Part shown: positions 1 to 12,129 of the stretch, in pieces | How the letters are laid out: every line of letters starts with the position of its first letter | Numbering within the stretch: the stretch's first letter is position 1 | The notes under the pieces: generated by a model | Seen by the model: the letters and a program-made list of their open reading frames with translations, nothing else | Told to the model about the DNA's origin: nothing | Databases searched by the model: none | Assembly (NCBI GenBank): GCA_035236585.1 | Contig: CP141128.1 | Location: 29,789,618 to 29,853,617 of the forward strand | DNA length: 64,000 nucleotides | Direction: 5' to 3' | DNA from: Warburgia ugandensis | Lineage: Eukaryota > Streptophyta > Magnoliopsida > Canellales > Canellaceae | Made by a program: the position numbers and the translations under genes

Positions 1-1133
1 GAGATTTGAAATCAAAGCATACATTGGGATGGTAATTTAGGTTATAATTTCCTTGGAGATCTAAAATTGTATATGTATTGCCTATTTTCACATTCTCATA
101 TTTTGAGATTTAATGAATTAACTAGATGTGTTTAGTATAAGGGTAGAATTTTGAATTGTTGATCATTTCTATTAGCATGCTAAAGTTAAGAGTTTAATAT
201 AAGCTAAATATAAAAAGATTCTCTTAGATACATGAAAGGCTTTCATAAGGATTTTAAAAATGTTTATGGGTAGAATTTCTAGAAAACATTATGAGACTAC
301 AACTTATCCACTAAGGTTAACCTAGGGGTTTAAAGGCTTTCTCCATATGCTAAATGTAGAATGGAGTACCAGTCAAAGTGGTTAGAATTTGTTTCTAGAT
401 TTTTGTATTTATTTTCTATAGTTTTGCTTGAGGGACTAGCAAGAGTAATTTCACATTCCAAGCTATATGATGGGTGACACATGCCATAAAGGAAGTCCTA
501 AAGGTCCAAAATTATCATTGGGTGTCATTGTTGAAGTTAGAACATTCAAAAACCCTATGTACAACTCCAACTCATTGGAATGTGAAAAGGTGGCAAAATT
601 TCAATTGAAGCACAAATAAATACATTTAGCCGCCGTAAAAAGCTTATGGAAGAAATTCAGTTCATATACATTGGAATCATATGCAATGAAAGGTTCTTAA
701 AAGAAGAAAAAAAGAAGAAGAATGAGGTCCAGATGAAGACTTTTCACTAATTTTCTCTCTCCTACTCAACCGAAGGAGAAGAATAAATCAATGATTGGAC
801 GCATTATCCACATAAGATATTGAAGCACAATTACTCTACATGACCATATGAAGATCTACAAGAATCAAGGCCATTCATCCTAGGTCAATCTAATCGAATG
901 GTAGAGAAGAAATGAAGTTAAAAAAAGGTTTACATGTCATAATTGGATCCCATCCATTCAAGTAAGGGTAGGTATGATCTAAGGACTAGGAATAAAGTAT
1001 TTAAAATATATAAACCCTAGTCACCTTTTCTATTTTGAAAAGTCAAACCTAAGGAAAGAAAGATCTCAACTATCAATCCTCATATAAAGGTCCATGCATC
1101 TTAGGGTTTCTTAATCCCTCATACACACACCCA
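1..1133. other. Unassigned AT-rich DNA
   Basis: No open reading frame, RNA gene or terminal repeat is recognisable. The stretch is intergenic or very old repeat-derived sequence leading into the pyrimidine-rich tract that follows. Confidence 0.5.
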
Positions 1134-1625
1134 TGTGCACTCCATGCCTCACTCTCCTTGGGACTTTCTAAAATATGAAAAGCCCTATATTTCCCCACCA
1201 ATTTTCTTCCTCTTTAATTTTTTTTTCACCATTTTTTTTTCCTACTTATTCCTTATCTTTTCCTTCTTTTTCCTTTATTTTTCTTTCTTAGTTTCTTCAA
1301 TTTTTCCACCTCCACTTTCCTACTATGAAAATCGGGCCTCCCCCTTCCTAACAACCACCTTCATATTTGGTGTCACTCCCTTCCCTCCCCTCTTAAGTTA
1401 TCTCCTTGGTCCCCCTTTCTTTTTCTTTCTTTTCCTTCACCTCTAAGACATTCTTCTTCTTTATTTCTCATTCCCCTCCAATCTTATTCCCTTCCATTCT
1501 CATCTCTCATTTACCAACTTGAATTTTGACCCCCCTCTTTCTGCTTGGTTACCTTTGTCTAATAATATCTCCACCATTCTTTCTTCCCTTTATCTTTGTC
1601 TATTAAATATCCATTCCTAGGGCTA
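1134..1625 (+). repeat. Pyrimidine-rich (C/T) tract
   Basis: The plus strand is dominated by T and C for almost 500 bases, with many short runs such as ttctttt and cctccc but no fixed unit. A 103-codon open frame here (1135-1446) is rich in Phe, Leu, Ser and Pro, as expected from CT-rich DNA, and is not taken as a gene. Similar tracts lie in the untranslated parts of plant LTR elements, so this may be part of an old element. Confidence 0.55.
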
Positions 1626-2330
1626 CATTGCATTAGAAGCTAGAAATAACCCCTTTTCCCCACATCTTTTTCACACACATCATACACCATTCCACTTCCA
1701 TGCCTAAGTCCGACCACTCTTTTTCACTTTCACATGCATTCTCTATTTTTTTAGCCTTCCACCTTTTATCTTCCATCTTTCCTTCATCCATTTGCTTTCT
1801 TTGGGATATAGGAATAAAAGAAAAGGAAGAACACCTTCTAACATTAGTCAAGGACTCTTCTAATTCCTAAACATGGTTGAGGATTTCATTGGGTTTGTGG
1901 CATGTTGGGGTAAGGAGATGAGAAAAGTTTGGTGGTAGATTAGTGTACTTTGGGTTGAATGTACATATATAAGCACTTTTTGATTAACATAACAAGAAGA
2001 ACATAAAGCAGAGTTCAAGCCTAAGAAAGAAGAAGACCATGTGTAAAGAGCCTTCTTGAGTGACACAATGAAGGAATCCTATAATGAACCGTTTAAGGAA
2101 GTCTATTTTCTTACTTTGTTTTTTTTATTCCTTTTATTCCTTGTAATTCTAATGAAGTTTATTAATTAAATTATGTTTTTCATTCATTAATTAGTTTTTA
2201 TTTAGTTTCCTTTGCTTTCTTCTTCTTCTTTATATATATATATTTCATTTCATAGCTTAGGTTTACTTACTTTGATTTAATTTTCTTAGATTATTTATTT
2301 AGTCTAAAGTCCTCCATTTCTTTCCTTTTT

Positions 2331-2454
2331 GGCTAGGTTAAAGTAAAGCAACTTAATTTTTAATCAACTCACACTTATTAAAGGGTCTTTGTGGGATTGA
2401 CCCATATTTTATGATTGCATACTCCAATGGAGTCATGCACTTGCTATAACAATT
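2331..2454 (+). repeat. Inverted-repeat arm (left)
   Basis: The reverse complement of this stretch resembles 3239-3355. Shared landmarks include caagtgcatgactc, then ttggagtat, and finally tttaacctagcc, in the same order and at similar spacing. Outside the arms both sides stay A-rich on one strand, so the similarity may extend further. The arms are probably ends of two related old retroelements in opposite orientation, or one element with an internal inversion. Confidence 0.6.
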
Positions 2455-3238
2455 AAGACACATCAATGAGACCCTTTATGAGAATGAATGTGTAGAGCCC
2501 ACATGCATAACCTTTTTCCTTAATGAGTGTATACTTCTTTGTGACATCATGGAATGTTATAAAAATGATACAGACAGTCTTTGAACTAGAAAGATGTTGG
2601 AACTCAGGCCTCTTGTCTTGATTTAATCTAGATCATCCAAAGTTCATCCTGGATTGATCTGAGCTGTCCACTTTAGTTTATGCCTAATCGAAAATATGGA
2701 ATGTTGATAAGTTTGATTTGACTTTTGGATCTTGATCTACAACTTTCAAAACATATAAAAAGTCCTAATTAGTATTATGCGAACATATGATTTTACACAT
2801 TTACCTTAGATTGTCCATCTAACCCTGAAAGTACACTACACTATTATTAGAAGAAAAATAAGTATTTTAAATCAAATCTATCCTATAAATGTGAAAATTA
2901 GTGATTAGATGCACTAAAATAATATAAAAGTTAGGGTTTTAAGTGTAAAAATGAACACTCAACATATTTTGTGTTTTGTACATCTATCAATTTTAAGATA
3001 TTTTGAAGAAAATTATAAACTACGGAGTTTTGACATTGAATGATTAGCTGAATGCATCTCCTATCACATGTTTGTTATAGTTTTCTATTGTTTGGTTTAG
3101 GGATTTTTCCTCTGAGTAGACATACTAAACCCCACCAAAAATTTTAGGTGAACCTTCTATATAGTAGAATGAGCTCTAGCATAGGAGGAATTTAGTGACT
3201 AATGATATAGAGCATGATGGAGAATGACGTGTCCTGAT

Positions 3239-3355
3239 AATTACAACAAGTGCATGACTCTATTGGAGTATAGAATCGGCAAATACAGGTCTTATGAGGA
3301 CTCTCTAATAAATGGAGTTAACTAAAATTTAGGTTGTCTTATTTTAACCTAGCCA
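3239..3355 (-). repeat. Inverted-repeat arm (right)
   Basis: Partner of the arm at 2331-2454, in opposite orientation, with about 780 bases between them. The landmarks caagtgcatgactc, ttggagtat and tttaacctagcc are all present in order. The spacer shows no open frame or recognisable domain. Confidence 0.6.
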
Positions 3356-4919
3356 AGCATTTAAGAGAAGGACAAATTCCAACTAAAACTAATGACAAAG
3401 AAAGTAAAGAGGAACTGAGGACCTAAAGCAAGTGAATAAAGGAAAGAAGTAAAGAACAAACTAAGAATAAAACAACTAAATAGGAAAGAAATAACTAAGC
3501 AACTAGAAAGTAAATGCTAAATTAGAAAGAAAACAATTTAGAAAACTAAGAACTATTTAAATAAAGAAGCAAGGAAATAAAACAAGGAAACTTTTTGAAA
3601 CTACAACTAACTAAGAATTAAAATAAGGAAACAAAGTAACCAAGAAAAGAAAAGGACTACTTTATTAATGAAAAATTACATGGATTTGTTACATAAGAAA
3701 AATAAAAAGAAAGCAAGTAAAAGTCTTACAAATCTAGTATTGAATTCCACTATAGGGCCCTAGTTTTGTGTTATCCAATAGGAGCTTACAATAAAAAATA
3801 TAGAAGGTGTGTGAGTGCATTATGGAAATAGAAAGTGAAGTAAAATAGAAAGATGGTAATATGAGCAAGAGATGGAAGTGAGGAAGATGCATTGAATATA
3901 GCATGGCAAGACACCATGCGTATGAATTAGAATGTGGGTGTGCATGTGATAGAATTAGAAAGTGGTGGATGCGTGTGAATATGTGGACTATGGTGCATGC
4001 AACTATGATGCTTTGCATGGATTTAGAAGTGGTAATGCATTCTATATCTGATGAACTAACATATATGGGGTTCCTAAAATGATCCTAGAATGAATGAAAA
4101 GAAAAGCAGGTAGTGTAACTAAGCTAAGCATGAATTTTCAAATTAGACAAGTGTTTTCTAAATTAGGAAAATGCTAAATCTAACAATCTAATATGCAATT
4201 AGTTTCTAAAATGGTTCAAAAGTGATCCAAAAGTAGTCTAAAGATGTATGGAAAGAAAAATAGAAAGTTACCTAAACTAATAAGAAAGGATATAAGATCT
4301 AAACATGTAAATCTAAAATTAGAAACTATCTTATTTGTAAATTAGCAAACTACTCAAATCATGGAAAATAAATATGATAAATGGAATGTTATGCTAAAAA
4401 CTAACTGTATAATGCTTGTAAAGTCTACACATACAAAAACTACCACATATGCAACCCTATGAAGACAAAATAATTGCCATGTGTGTGAAAGTAAATACAC
4501 ATATCCATGCAAAATTAATAGAATGTGTGTAATTCCTAAGGCCTATTTGAATGCAAAACTAGAATGATGGGAAGGGAAACATGGAGATGCATATATGCTC
4601 CTCTAAGATGAAAGATGTTAAGATGCTATGCATGAACTATAAGGAAAAGAAAAATGTGAAAATTATGTGAAAACTATTAAAGAAACCAAAACTATAGAAT
4701 GCATGTAATCTAATGGAGGATGCGTGCTATGTGTGAGAGATCTAATAATAAAAAAAATATAAAAAAAACTTGATTTCCTAAGTGAATGCATGCTAGAATA
4801 TGATGAATGGAAGATAAGCAAGAAAGGAATTAGAATAGGTTGAGACCCTTCCTTTATCTCCAAATGATTTGAATATTGAGGCTTGAAGGGGGGTTGGGTG
4901 AGGGTGATCTTCCTCCCAC
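3356..4919. other. A-rich old repeat DNA, probable host of element 3
   Basis: The plus strand is rich in A with many aactaa/aagaaa words, and no frame of interest was found. The last bases before 4920 are the left flank of element 3; the flank on the other side begins at 58552. By inference the two flanks belonged to one older repeat before element 3 landed, but no clean target-site duplication is seen. Confidence 0.4.
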
Positions 4920-5640
4920 TGTATGACATCCCAATGCAAATAGCAAAACACGTTTTTCAATATAAACATTTTCACAAAACTCGAGTGTCATCTCTATCAA
5001 CAAAAATACATTTCAAAGATTCTAAAATGTGTTGGGTTTATATTTAAATTTTTTAAAGATTTTATCCAGTCACAGCTCATAGTTCAACTATATAACTGCA
5101 TAAACATAGATGTCTCAAAAGATTAAATGAAAGTTAGATACTTACATTGTCAACACAAGCTCATGCTACTATTCTCCTCATCCAAGTTTCCTTCTACCTC
5201 AACTATTTTTCCTTTAAGTCAATTTCTTCAAACTTGAGATGTTGTAAACAAATTACAATGTCTTATCAAGCTTATTCTTGGTAGGTGTTTCGAACATCAA
5301 TTTGGCAACTTAAATAAATCTAAATACAAATTGGATATACAAGTCTTTTATTCTAAGAAGCAATATACATTCATATAGTCTTAACTATTCATTAATATAC
5401 ATATCACATACATTGCAATTTATTTCAAGTAATTTCATATCATATAATCTCATAATATTATATCAACTCATAATATAAAAAAATCCATATCAAATCATTT
5501 CATCAGATATCAACTCGTGATGTAGACAAATTTATGTCAAATCATCTCAAAATCTAACTTAGAGCATGTTATAATCATATGTAAAGTAATTAGCATAACA
5601 AAAATCTCATCCAAGATTTAATCTATCCATGTACAACACC
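4920..5640 (-). mobile_element. Element 3, left LTR, first part
   Basis: This stretch aligns through its length with the start of the right LTR (43006-43639) and then with 53635-53755. Both copies have tcacaaaactcgagtgtcat, a cacagctca(c/t)agt(t/c)caact block and ttacattgtca near the start. It begins with tgtatgac, a decayed form of tgtgacac in the right copy. It stops abruptly at 5640 where a CACTA terminus starts, and the LTR resumes near 39838. In minus-strand orientation this is the 3' LTR. Confidence 0.8.
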
Positions 5641-5657
5641 CACTACTACACAGGGGG
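5641..5657 (-). repeat. CACTA 3' terminal repeat
   Basis: The sequence begins cactactacacaggggg, opening with the CACTA pentamer that defines the superfamily. It sits exactly where the homology to the right LTR of element 3 breaks, which fixes it as an insertion boundary, and the subterminal repeats start directly after it. The opposite inverted copy was not found. Confidence 0.8.
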
Positions 5658-5659
5658 CT

Positions 5660-6115
5660 TTTAAAGTCGATTAAAAGTGATAATACAAGTCGCTTAATAA
5701 ACGACTTCTATCAAGCCAACTTGGAAATTTAATAACTTTTAAAGTCATTTAGATAAATGAATTTAAAAATCAAAGACCTTTGAAGTTGCTTAAACAAACA
5801 ACTTCAAAAGTTACAAACATTTGAAGTACCTTAGCCTAAACAACTTAAAAGTCCAACACTTTTGAAGTCTCTTAGCCCTAAATGACTTCAAAAGTACAAC
5901 ACAAAGTTGCTTAGACTAAACGACTTTAGAAGTTGTAAATTTTGAAGTTGCTTAGCCTAAATGACTTCAGAAGTTGTGACTTTTGAAGTTCCTTACCTTA
6001 AACAACTTGACAACTTGTGACTTTTGAAGTCTCTTAGCCTAAACGACTTCAAAAGTAAATGACTTCAAAAGTCCAACACTTTTGAAGTCATTTGTAGCTA
6101 AGCAATTTCAAAAGT
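5660..6115. repeat. CACTA subterminal repeats (imperfect palindromes)
   Basis: About nine copies of a roughly 34-base imperfect palindrome: cttttgaagt, then cttagcctaaa, then gacttcaaaag. Half-sites occur in both orientations. In En/Spm-type elements the subterminal repeats are the binding sites for an element-encoded DNA-binding protein, and the tight clustering next to the terminus fits that role. Variation between copies (cgactt, tgactt, caactt) shows decay. Confidence 0.85.
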
Positions 6116-6149
6116 CTCTTTTTTTCCTTATTTTTTATATCTGAGCACT

Positions 6150-6425
6150 ACCACTTGTATACATTGAATAACAAACATCCACTACAACATCCACATCTAT
6201 CTTGATACACCTGTACTTCAAACAATCTTTATAAATGTGAAAAACCAACATCCACTACAACTTGTATCCACATCTTTCTTGATACATCCTTCTTCTTACA
6301 ATATAACACCTAATATATTCACTTCCATAATGGGTACAAAACATCCAAACTCATCATTATCCACCCACATCTATCTTGAAAATTCTATATAAAAGAAACT
6401 ACAACACATCCATTCTCTACAATAT
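6150..6425. repeat. Degenerate tandem repeat inside CACTA end
   Basis: Three to four loose copies of a segment with catccactacaac followed by ccacatct(a/t)tcttgata, roughly 70 to 100 bases apart. They lie just inside the palindromic subterminal block and may belong to the subterminal region. Confidence 0.4.
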
Positions 6426-6789
6426 CCACATTCACTTCATTTGTAAATCTATACACTTTTGAATTTACTTTTACACTCTAAATAACCCTCTCATTCATCA
6501 TCTTATAAAAGTTATATAATTCAAATGAATATATTGAAAACCAACTGCCACATATTCACTTCATCTATAAGCTCCAAATTTACTTCATTTATACTCATTT
6601 ATTCCCACACTCCAAGTTTCCACACATTCATCTCTTAAAAAATATATATTTCAAATAAAATAATAAAAATTAATAGAACACATACAAGTAAAAAAAAAAA
6701 AGAACTTTATTATGTGTTTCACATTCATGTAGTTAGTCCAAGTGATCTAATTGAAATTCATTACATACTCAGCTCATTCAATTTGTATT

Positions 6790-8876
6790 TCATTGAGATT
6801 TACTCTGGAGTAACTCTTCTATACTATGAAAATATAACATGTAAATGTCAAATATTTTATAAGCAAGTATGTGCATATACGCCATGTAGGAGATAATGTG
6901 AAGGTGCTTGAGTTGATCCCATAGGCAAACTTGTAATAGGTCCTTTGCCATTAGTGGCACTTCAACAACGTCCTCAGTATGCACTCCCTCCTTAATTCAT
7001 GCGGGGTCGATTGTCATATCGTTATTGATGAGACCATAAATTTACCTTAGGAATCGAGGCGTATTAGGTGGGACTTCCACACACTCCTTAAACAGCTACT
7101 ATAAAAGATGTAAAAAAAATTAGCTAAATAATATTAATCAATGAAGAGGACCTTATTTATGATGAAAAAAAATAAAGATACATACAAGTACCTATTCCAT
7201 TGGTGCAGGAGTAATAAGTGATAGTGCAAAGGTAGCTAACCTCGATGCCGCTTGTTATTGCTAATTAACTGTATAAAGTTATTAAACAATTAAATTGAGG
7301 TCTCTAACTAAAAAGTATTGACAAGGTAGTATGATAAGATACATATTGTGGACTATATGGGAATGACTAGTGCCTCTAGCCATGGGACGTGATATGCAAT
7401 TACATACCCAATGGTTATAATATTTTTCATTTCTAAAGGGAATGCTAGGCATGCATTAGTATTCAAAGCCGTGGTAACAGACACTTGCTTAGTATGTGGT
7501 GGCATACTAATTCTGTGCAAAATGGTCGATTCATGCTCATAGCAAGAACCAGCTTCCACAATGTTTGATAGAAATCCAAGGCCAATAGGCATTAACCCAC
7601 TTGCAAGTCAAATATATAATAGAGAGGTTGAGATAGAGAATTATTATAGAAGGACAGAGAAAATTTCTAGCTTGTCTATATATACCTCCTTGACCAGATT
7701 TTCCATTTCTAGGGGTGCCAATGTCCTTCATGATCTTCTTCAGTTGGAGAATTGTAGCTCGCATTTGATGGAAGTATATGGGTGTTGTGAGAATTATGTG
7801 TAGGGGATGGAGAAACTATCATCAAACCTCCCTCATGCTACTGACTAAATATATCCATTTTTATTTTCTCAACCAACTCATTATAGATCTCCTCATCATC
7901 TTGAACTGTAGGTAAACGTCCTTTACCAAAGAATTTTGAAGGAAGAATACTGAGCCCCATGCCCTTAACTTGACTAGGTCGGTCCTTCTTATTGCCTATA
8001 GCACTATGCAGGATGTCCTCATAGTCAGTAGTGCTGCATAGAGTTCCTATAGTTGTTCTTTCTTGGGTAAGAATGTCCTACAAAATTTAATTAGAAAGAC
8101 ATGATTATGTCATCTAATTAATTGTATAAAATTTATAGACAGGTGATACCACTTACAATGTAAGAAGCAATTTGTGGAGTACTTTCATCTGAGAACTTGT
8201 TGCCAATACGGCCCACTAAATGCACCATCTTCCAGAGGATGGAATGATCAATGGGTTCCATAGTCTCAGATGCTTACTTTGTACTCTTCTAAACTAACGT
8301 AGCCCAACTTGGATAGGTGGTTCTGCATATTTGTTTTAGTCACCTTTCTTCCCCTTACACTCTTTTCTTGCACATTTGTACATACATAGTCAAGTGCAAT
8401 AATCAAATGTTACATGTAATTAATTAAATGAAACATCATTTTTGCACATACCTCAAATTCAATGAACGTGTGGTTTTCTACAAATGCATTCGACACCTCT
8501 GGGTCATGATGCTGAAGTAAATGGTAGGCACTTTTTACAGCATCGACAAATCATTAGCATATGGAGCTATGTAATTGCAAAGAAGGTAGCTCTTTTATTT
8601 TCTGCATTGTTCACTAGCTCTTTGCAAAAGCACGCATCTTCTTATCATTAGGCATGTTAAAGGTAGTCTGCAAAGTACACAACAAATTATTATATTTGAA
8701 AATAAGGTATGTTATAAATTATATAATACCTATTATAAATGTTTACCTATGTTCACCATTTCCATTGTTGTTCGCCCTCTGCCCCCTCTTTTGAGTAGTG
8801 TCCATGTTGGCCTCTTATTCATGCGCTTCATTTTGGCCATAATTTTCATTTTGATGTTTTCTCATTCCATCATTAC
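6790..8876 (-). pseudogene. CACTA second gene: Transposase_24 (Ptta/En/Spm) and DUF8039-like, broken
   Basis: At least four exon-like blocks can be followed on the minus strand: about 8876-8747, 8667-8452, 8366-8157 and 8077 to about 7680. Each is bounded by plausible GT donors (gtaaac, gtatgt, gtaagt) and AG acceptors. The third reads WKMVHLVGRIGNKFSDEST and the fourth opens DILTQERTTIGTLCSTTDYE and continues to LPSKFFGKGRLP, the pattern of plant Transposase_24 proteins. Further down, 7592-7353 reads ISMPPHTKQVSVTTAL and then ITIGYVIAYHVPW, resembling the DUF8039-type domain that follows in such proteins, and 6984-6790 has VPLMAKDLLQVCLW. These proteins are thought to bind element ends. In-frame stops lie in the second block (two adjacent codons), the third block (which also needs a frame change) and at 7838-7840, so it is dead. 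The exact start is unknown. Confidence 0.75.
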
Positions 8877-8969
8877 TACAAAGAAGAACACATTGATATT
8901 AGAATAATGGCATAAAAAAAGGCCATGCAATTCATTTAAAGAAAACAAACCGACATGACATATGCTGGC

Positions 8970-9145
8970 AAAAAATCAAAAGCAAATCAGATAAAACATG
9001 CATGAAAATAGAAACTTTCTAAAGTATAGATATTTCTAAAATTAAACTTTCCTAAAACTAAACTTAGAAACTAACTAAACTATTTTAAAGATGCAACAAA
9101 TTTAATAAATGAAAGCTAAACCTAACATAGCATGCAATTTACAAC
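8970..9145. repeat. Direct repeat copy 1
   Basis: Resembles 10405-10590: both run from aaaagcaaat(c/t)agataaaa through gcatgaaaat and agtatagatattt to an A-rich tail with gcaa and aaacctaa words. The 1.26 kb between the copies has no recognised gene. The ends are not TG...CA, so these are not LTRs; an old tandem duplication or two landings of one repeat would explain them. Confidence 0.5.
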
Positions 9146-10404
9146 AAGGTAACCATTGCAATAATCATTCACACACCACCAGACATCTGGTTTACTTAGG
9201 ATATAAGTAAAGCAATGTTAACTTGCATGATTCTAGCCATCACATAGCACATCTATATACACATTCATTTGCACTCATATAAACATGACAGAACCAATTT
9301 AGCTTTATGTAATCAATTACTACCATTTGACAATCAAGAGATACATCTTAAAGCATTTACTAGTAAACTTGCATGTATGTCTTATTGCGGCTTGTTCATG
9401 CTCATTTTTTAAATACGTGTTATAAGTCATTCTTATCAAAATGATCAAGCTTGTACTAGGACCACCTATTGATTAGTTTTGAGAGTTTTAACTAGATTGG
9501 TTGAAGCTTCTAGTCTACTCTAGGCCAAGTATAACATGCCTTCTATTTTGAATTTATATTTCCTTGGGTGTAGTATTGCATTACTCATTTTTCTCAACAC
9601 ATAATGCTTTTAGCTAAGGGTGTAAAGCCATGTATTAGTTCTCCTCATGAAGTTACCTTTAGGCCAATTTTCCGTAGGATTTGTATTGCTTAGTTAGCTA
9701 GGTCCTTGTCAACATTATTTGCATTTTTGTCATGGCCAAACACCACCCAAATGGAGCATGATCCTAAGTGTCAAATTCCTATTTTCCTTGTGGGAATTTG
9801 TACTCTAAGATAGTTCCCCACTTCACTAACATTTGCAAGTATTTTACCATTTTGAAAGATAGCTTACTATGTTCTTGATTTAAACTCAAAGCAACTAGCA
9901 TTAAAGTCTCCACATTCTAGCATACACATGCATCGTTGTTTACTTGTTTTTCATGCTTAAAAGTGCATCAGTTTTCTGCAGAAATAAGTATGTATTTGCT
10001 TTAGTTTTAGTCCCCTTTAGTCCCTTTATACTCTTGAGAATTTAGTTACCACATGTCCTCAAGCACATACACACATCCATCTTTTGTTCTTAAATATGAT
10101 TAGCTAAAATGGAGCTATTAATTCTCAAGTTATTCAATAGCATTTAAAATCCTGACTGTCATGTTTCTTTTCTAAAAATTAAGATTTTCAAAGACATGAG
10201 TTATACATTTCTACTAAAATTCTGACAGAGTGTCCTCTAATTTTTGGACTTATGCAGAGTGTCCTCTAATTTCCGGACTTATGCATTTTACACAAGCGAA
10301 TGTGATGTCCCTTATAAACACAATTTAAGTCAAATAATAATAAAGGAGACTCCATCTCCATCCATTAACATAAATATACACTATCTAATATATGTACCAA
10401 ACAA
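9146..10404. other. Non-coding DNA within CACTA, with an LTR-like patch
   Basis: No frame or domain was recognised. Near 10227-10284 a 29-base unit, agagtgtcctctaatttt plus ggacttatgc, is present twice in tandem. It matches a motif also found in LTR-element DNA at about 19068, 39905 and 53955, so at least part of this stretch is probably a retroelement fragment. Confidence 0.45.
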
Positions 10405-10590
10405 ACCAAAAGCAAATTAGATAAAAGATGCATGAAAATATAAACCTGCTTAGTATAGATATTTGTAACATTAAACTTCCAAAAAACTAAACCAAGAAAA
10501 AAATTAAAGTACTATTCTAAACATGCAATAACTTTAAGCAATGAAACCTAAAACCTAAAACAACATGAAATTAAACTTATTAATGAAGCG
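10405..10590. repeat. Direct repeat copy 2
   Basis: Partner of 8970-9145, same orientation, clearly diverged. It marks the right edge of the 1.26-kb stretch between the copies. Confidence 0.5.
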
Positions 10591-11924
10591 CAGCTTCTAA
10601 ATGTGGTGTAACAATACAAATAAAATATGCAATCAAAACTTAAGAGGAATTCAAAGATAGTTTATTTGTTTTCAATAACAATTACAATTTTTATTTTATT
10701 TTTTTCAATCTCTATCTTTTATCATCATAGAAGGTCCCATTCTCTTCTAAGGTAATACGAGAAAACCCTATATTTGTGATGCTGTGAATTATGTTGATGT
10801 TATGAAGTTGCATAGTTGAAAGAAATTAGAAGGAAAATAGTATTGTGAAGTATGTTGCACTGAGGTATTTGAAGTAAAACATTGTGCAGTACATTTGCTA
10901 GGCGTATTGTAAAGATAGGTTCTTTAGCCTTTAACTCCCATGGATCTTGATGGTTTACTACTGTTGGGTTCTTTTGCATTGAGTCACATTCTTTTTAGGG
11001 TTTTTTTTTGTATTATTAAATCATTTTTCTTTGGATATTTGATATCTTGTCTACTGCATCCTTGGTTGTGTTAAAATAAAGGCTTAATCATGCTCTTGTT
11101 TACATAAGTTTTACAGAGAAATCATTAATTTGTGCAGCACATTTGTGGATAAATTCTTTTCTCTGAGCTAATGGATACTCTTTTTTTGAGTCATGTTACC
11201 TATTAAACTCTCTTACCTAATAAACTTATAGTGTCCTATTGAACTTCAATGCTCTGTTAAAGGACTTTTGCTAGCTAAACATTAGTTTTGGTTTAGATGG
11301 AATATACTCTTACATTTTAAATTATAGTTTTTTTTTTTTTCTTACTATATTACTACCCTTCTTTTGGATGTTGTCACTTATAGTCCTTTACTACTACATT
11401 AGCTACCCAAATGAGTCCAATTTTGCCACAACATGGTTTATTATTTGAGCATGAGGGATGATTGGCGATTTCTTCTTCTAACTCTCTTACTTAGTGTATG
11501 AACTATTATTTTCCACAATTAATGTAGAATGGGGGTAGGGTAACCAGCACACAAGGCACATGTTGCATAAAAAGAATAGTGGGTACATGCTGGCTATATA
11601 GTTCAATGTGTGGTTTGTGCATCTTTCTGTGTGATAAATGTCTAGTCTAGTGATGTTGATTTTGTTTGTATATACATCTTGCTGAGATAGTGCCAAGTTT
11701 ATTTCAGGGTTAGAAGAATTAATTAAATGGGTACAGGCTGTCCTTTTGCTAAGCTGTGGGATCTTTTGGGGTGTGTTTTAATACTTTTGAAGGATGGAAC
11801 TCACCTTCTTGTGTATTCAGATTGATAGAATTGAGATAGGTGGCATTGTGTCTTTTGGTGTGTCTGTTGATGCTTTTGGTATTAGTTTCTATAATTGGTT
11901 TTAGATGGTGATGGTTTTACAAGT
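10591..11924. other. Unassigned CACTA interior
   Basis: AT-rich DNA without recognised genes or repeats, apart from T-runs near 11000 and 11328. It lies between the two CACTA genes on the minus strand and may be intron or spacer. Confidence 0.4.
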
Positions 11925-12001
11925 GGATCTTTAGCTCAAATTTAGTAGACCACTTAAGAATTATTCTCAAGGGAATGGTGGTTCGAGTCCAGCAAGATCC
12001 A
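11925..12001 (+). tRNA. tRNA-like sequence, probable pseudogene
   Basis: A 77-base stretch can be folded like a tRNA. Its ends ggatctt and aagatcc form a perfect 7-bp acceptor stem followed by a. A tagctc box-A start is present, and the T arm reads ggtgg-ttcgagt-ccagc with one mismatch, including a good box B. The anticodon stem ttaag/ctcaa has one mismatch and its 7-base loop lacks the usual T33; read literally the anticodon would be TTA, which is not a normal tRNA. The D arm is poor. It is probably a decayed tRNA gene or the head of a tRNA-derived SINE. Confidence 0.45.
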
Positions 12002-12129
12002 TGTTTAATGCTGCATGATAAATCTTTGGAAACTTTAAATCTTCTTTTACTGAACATGTACTATAGTACCATTTGCTAATGAAGTACTTTGTGTGTAAAT
12101 GCTAATTTATGGACTATGCGTTGATTTCT

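Noticed and set aside
5660..6115. CRISPR-like array of short repeats
   Set aside because: Units are palindromic subterminal repeats next to a CACTA terminus in plant DNA, with no regular unique spacers.
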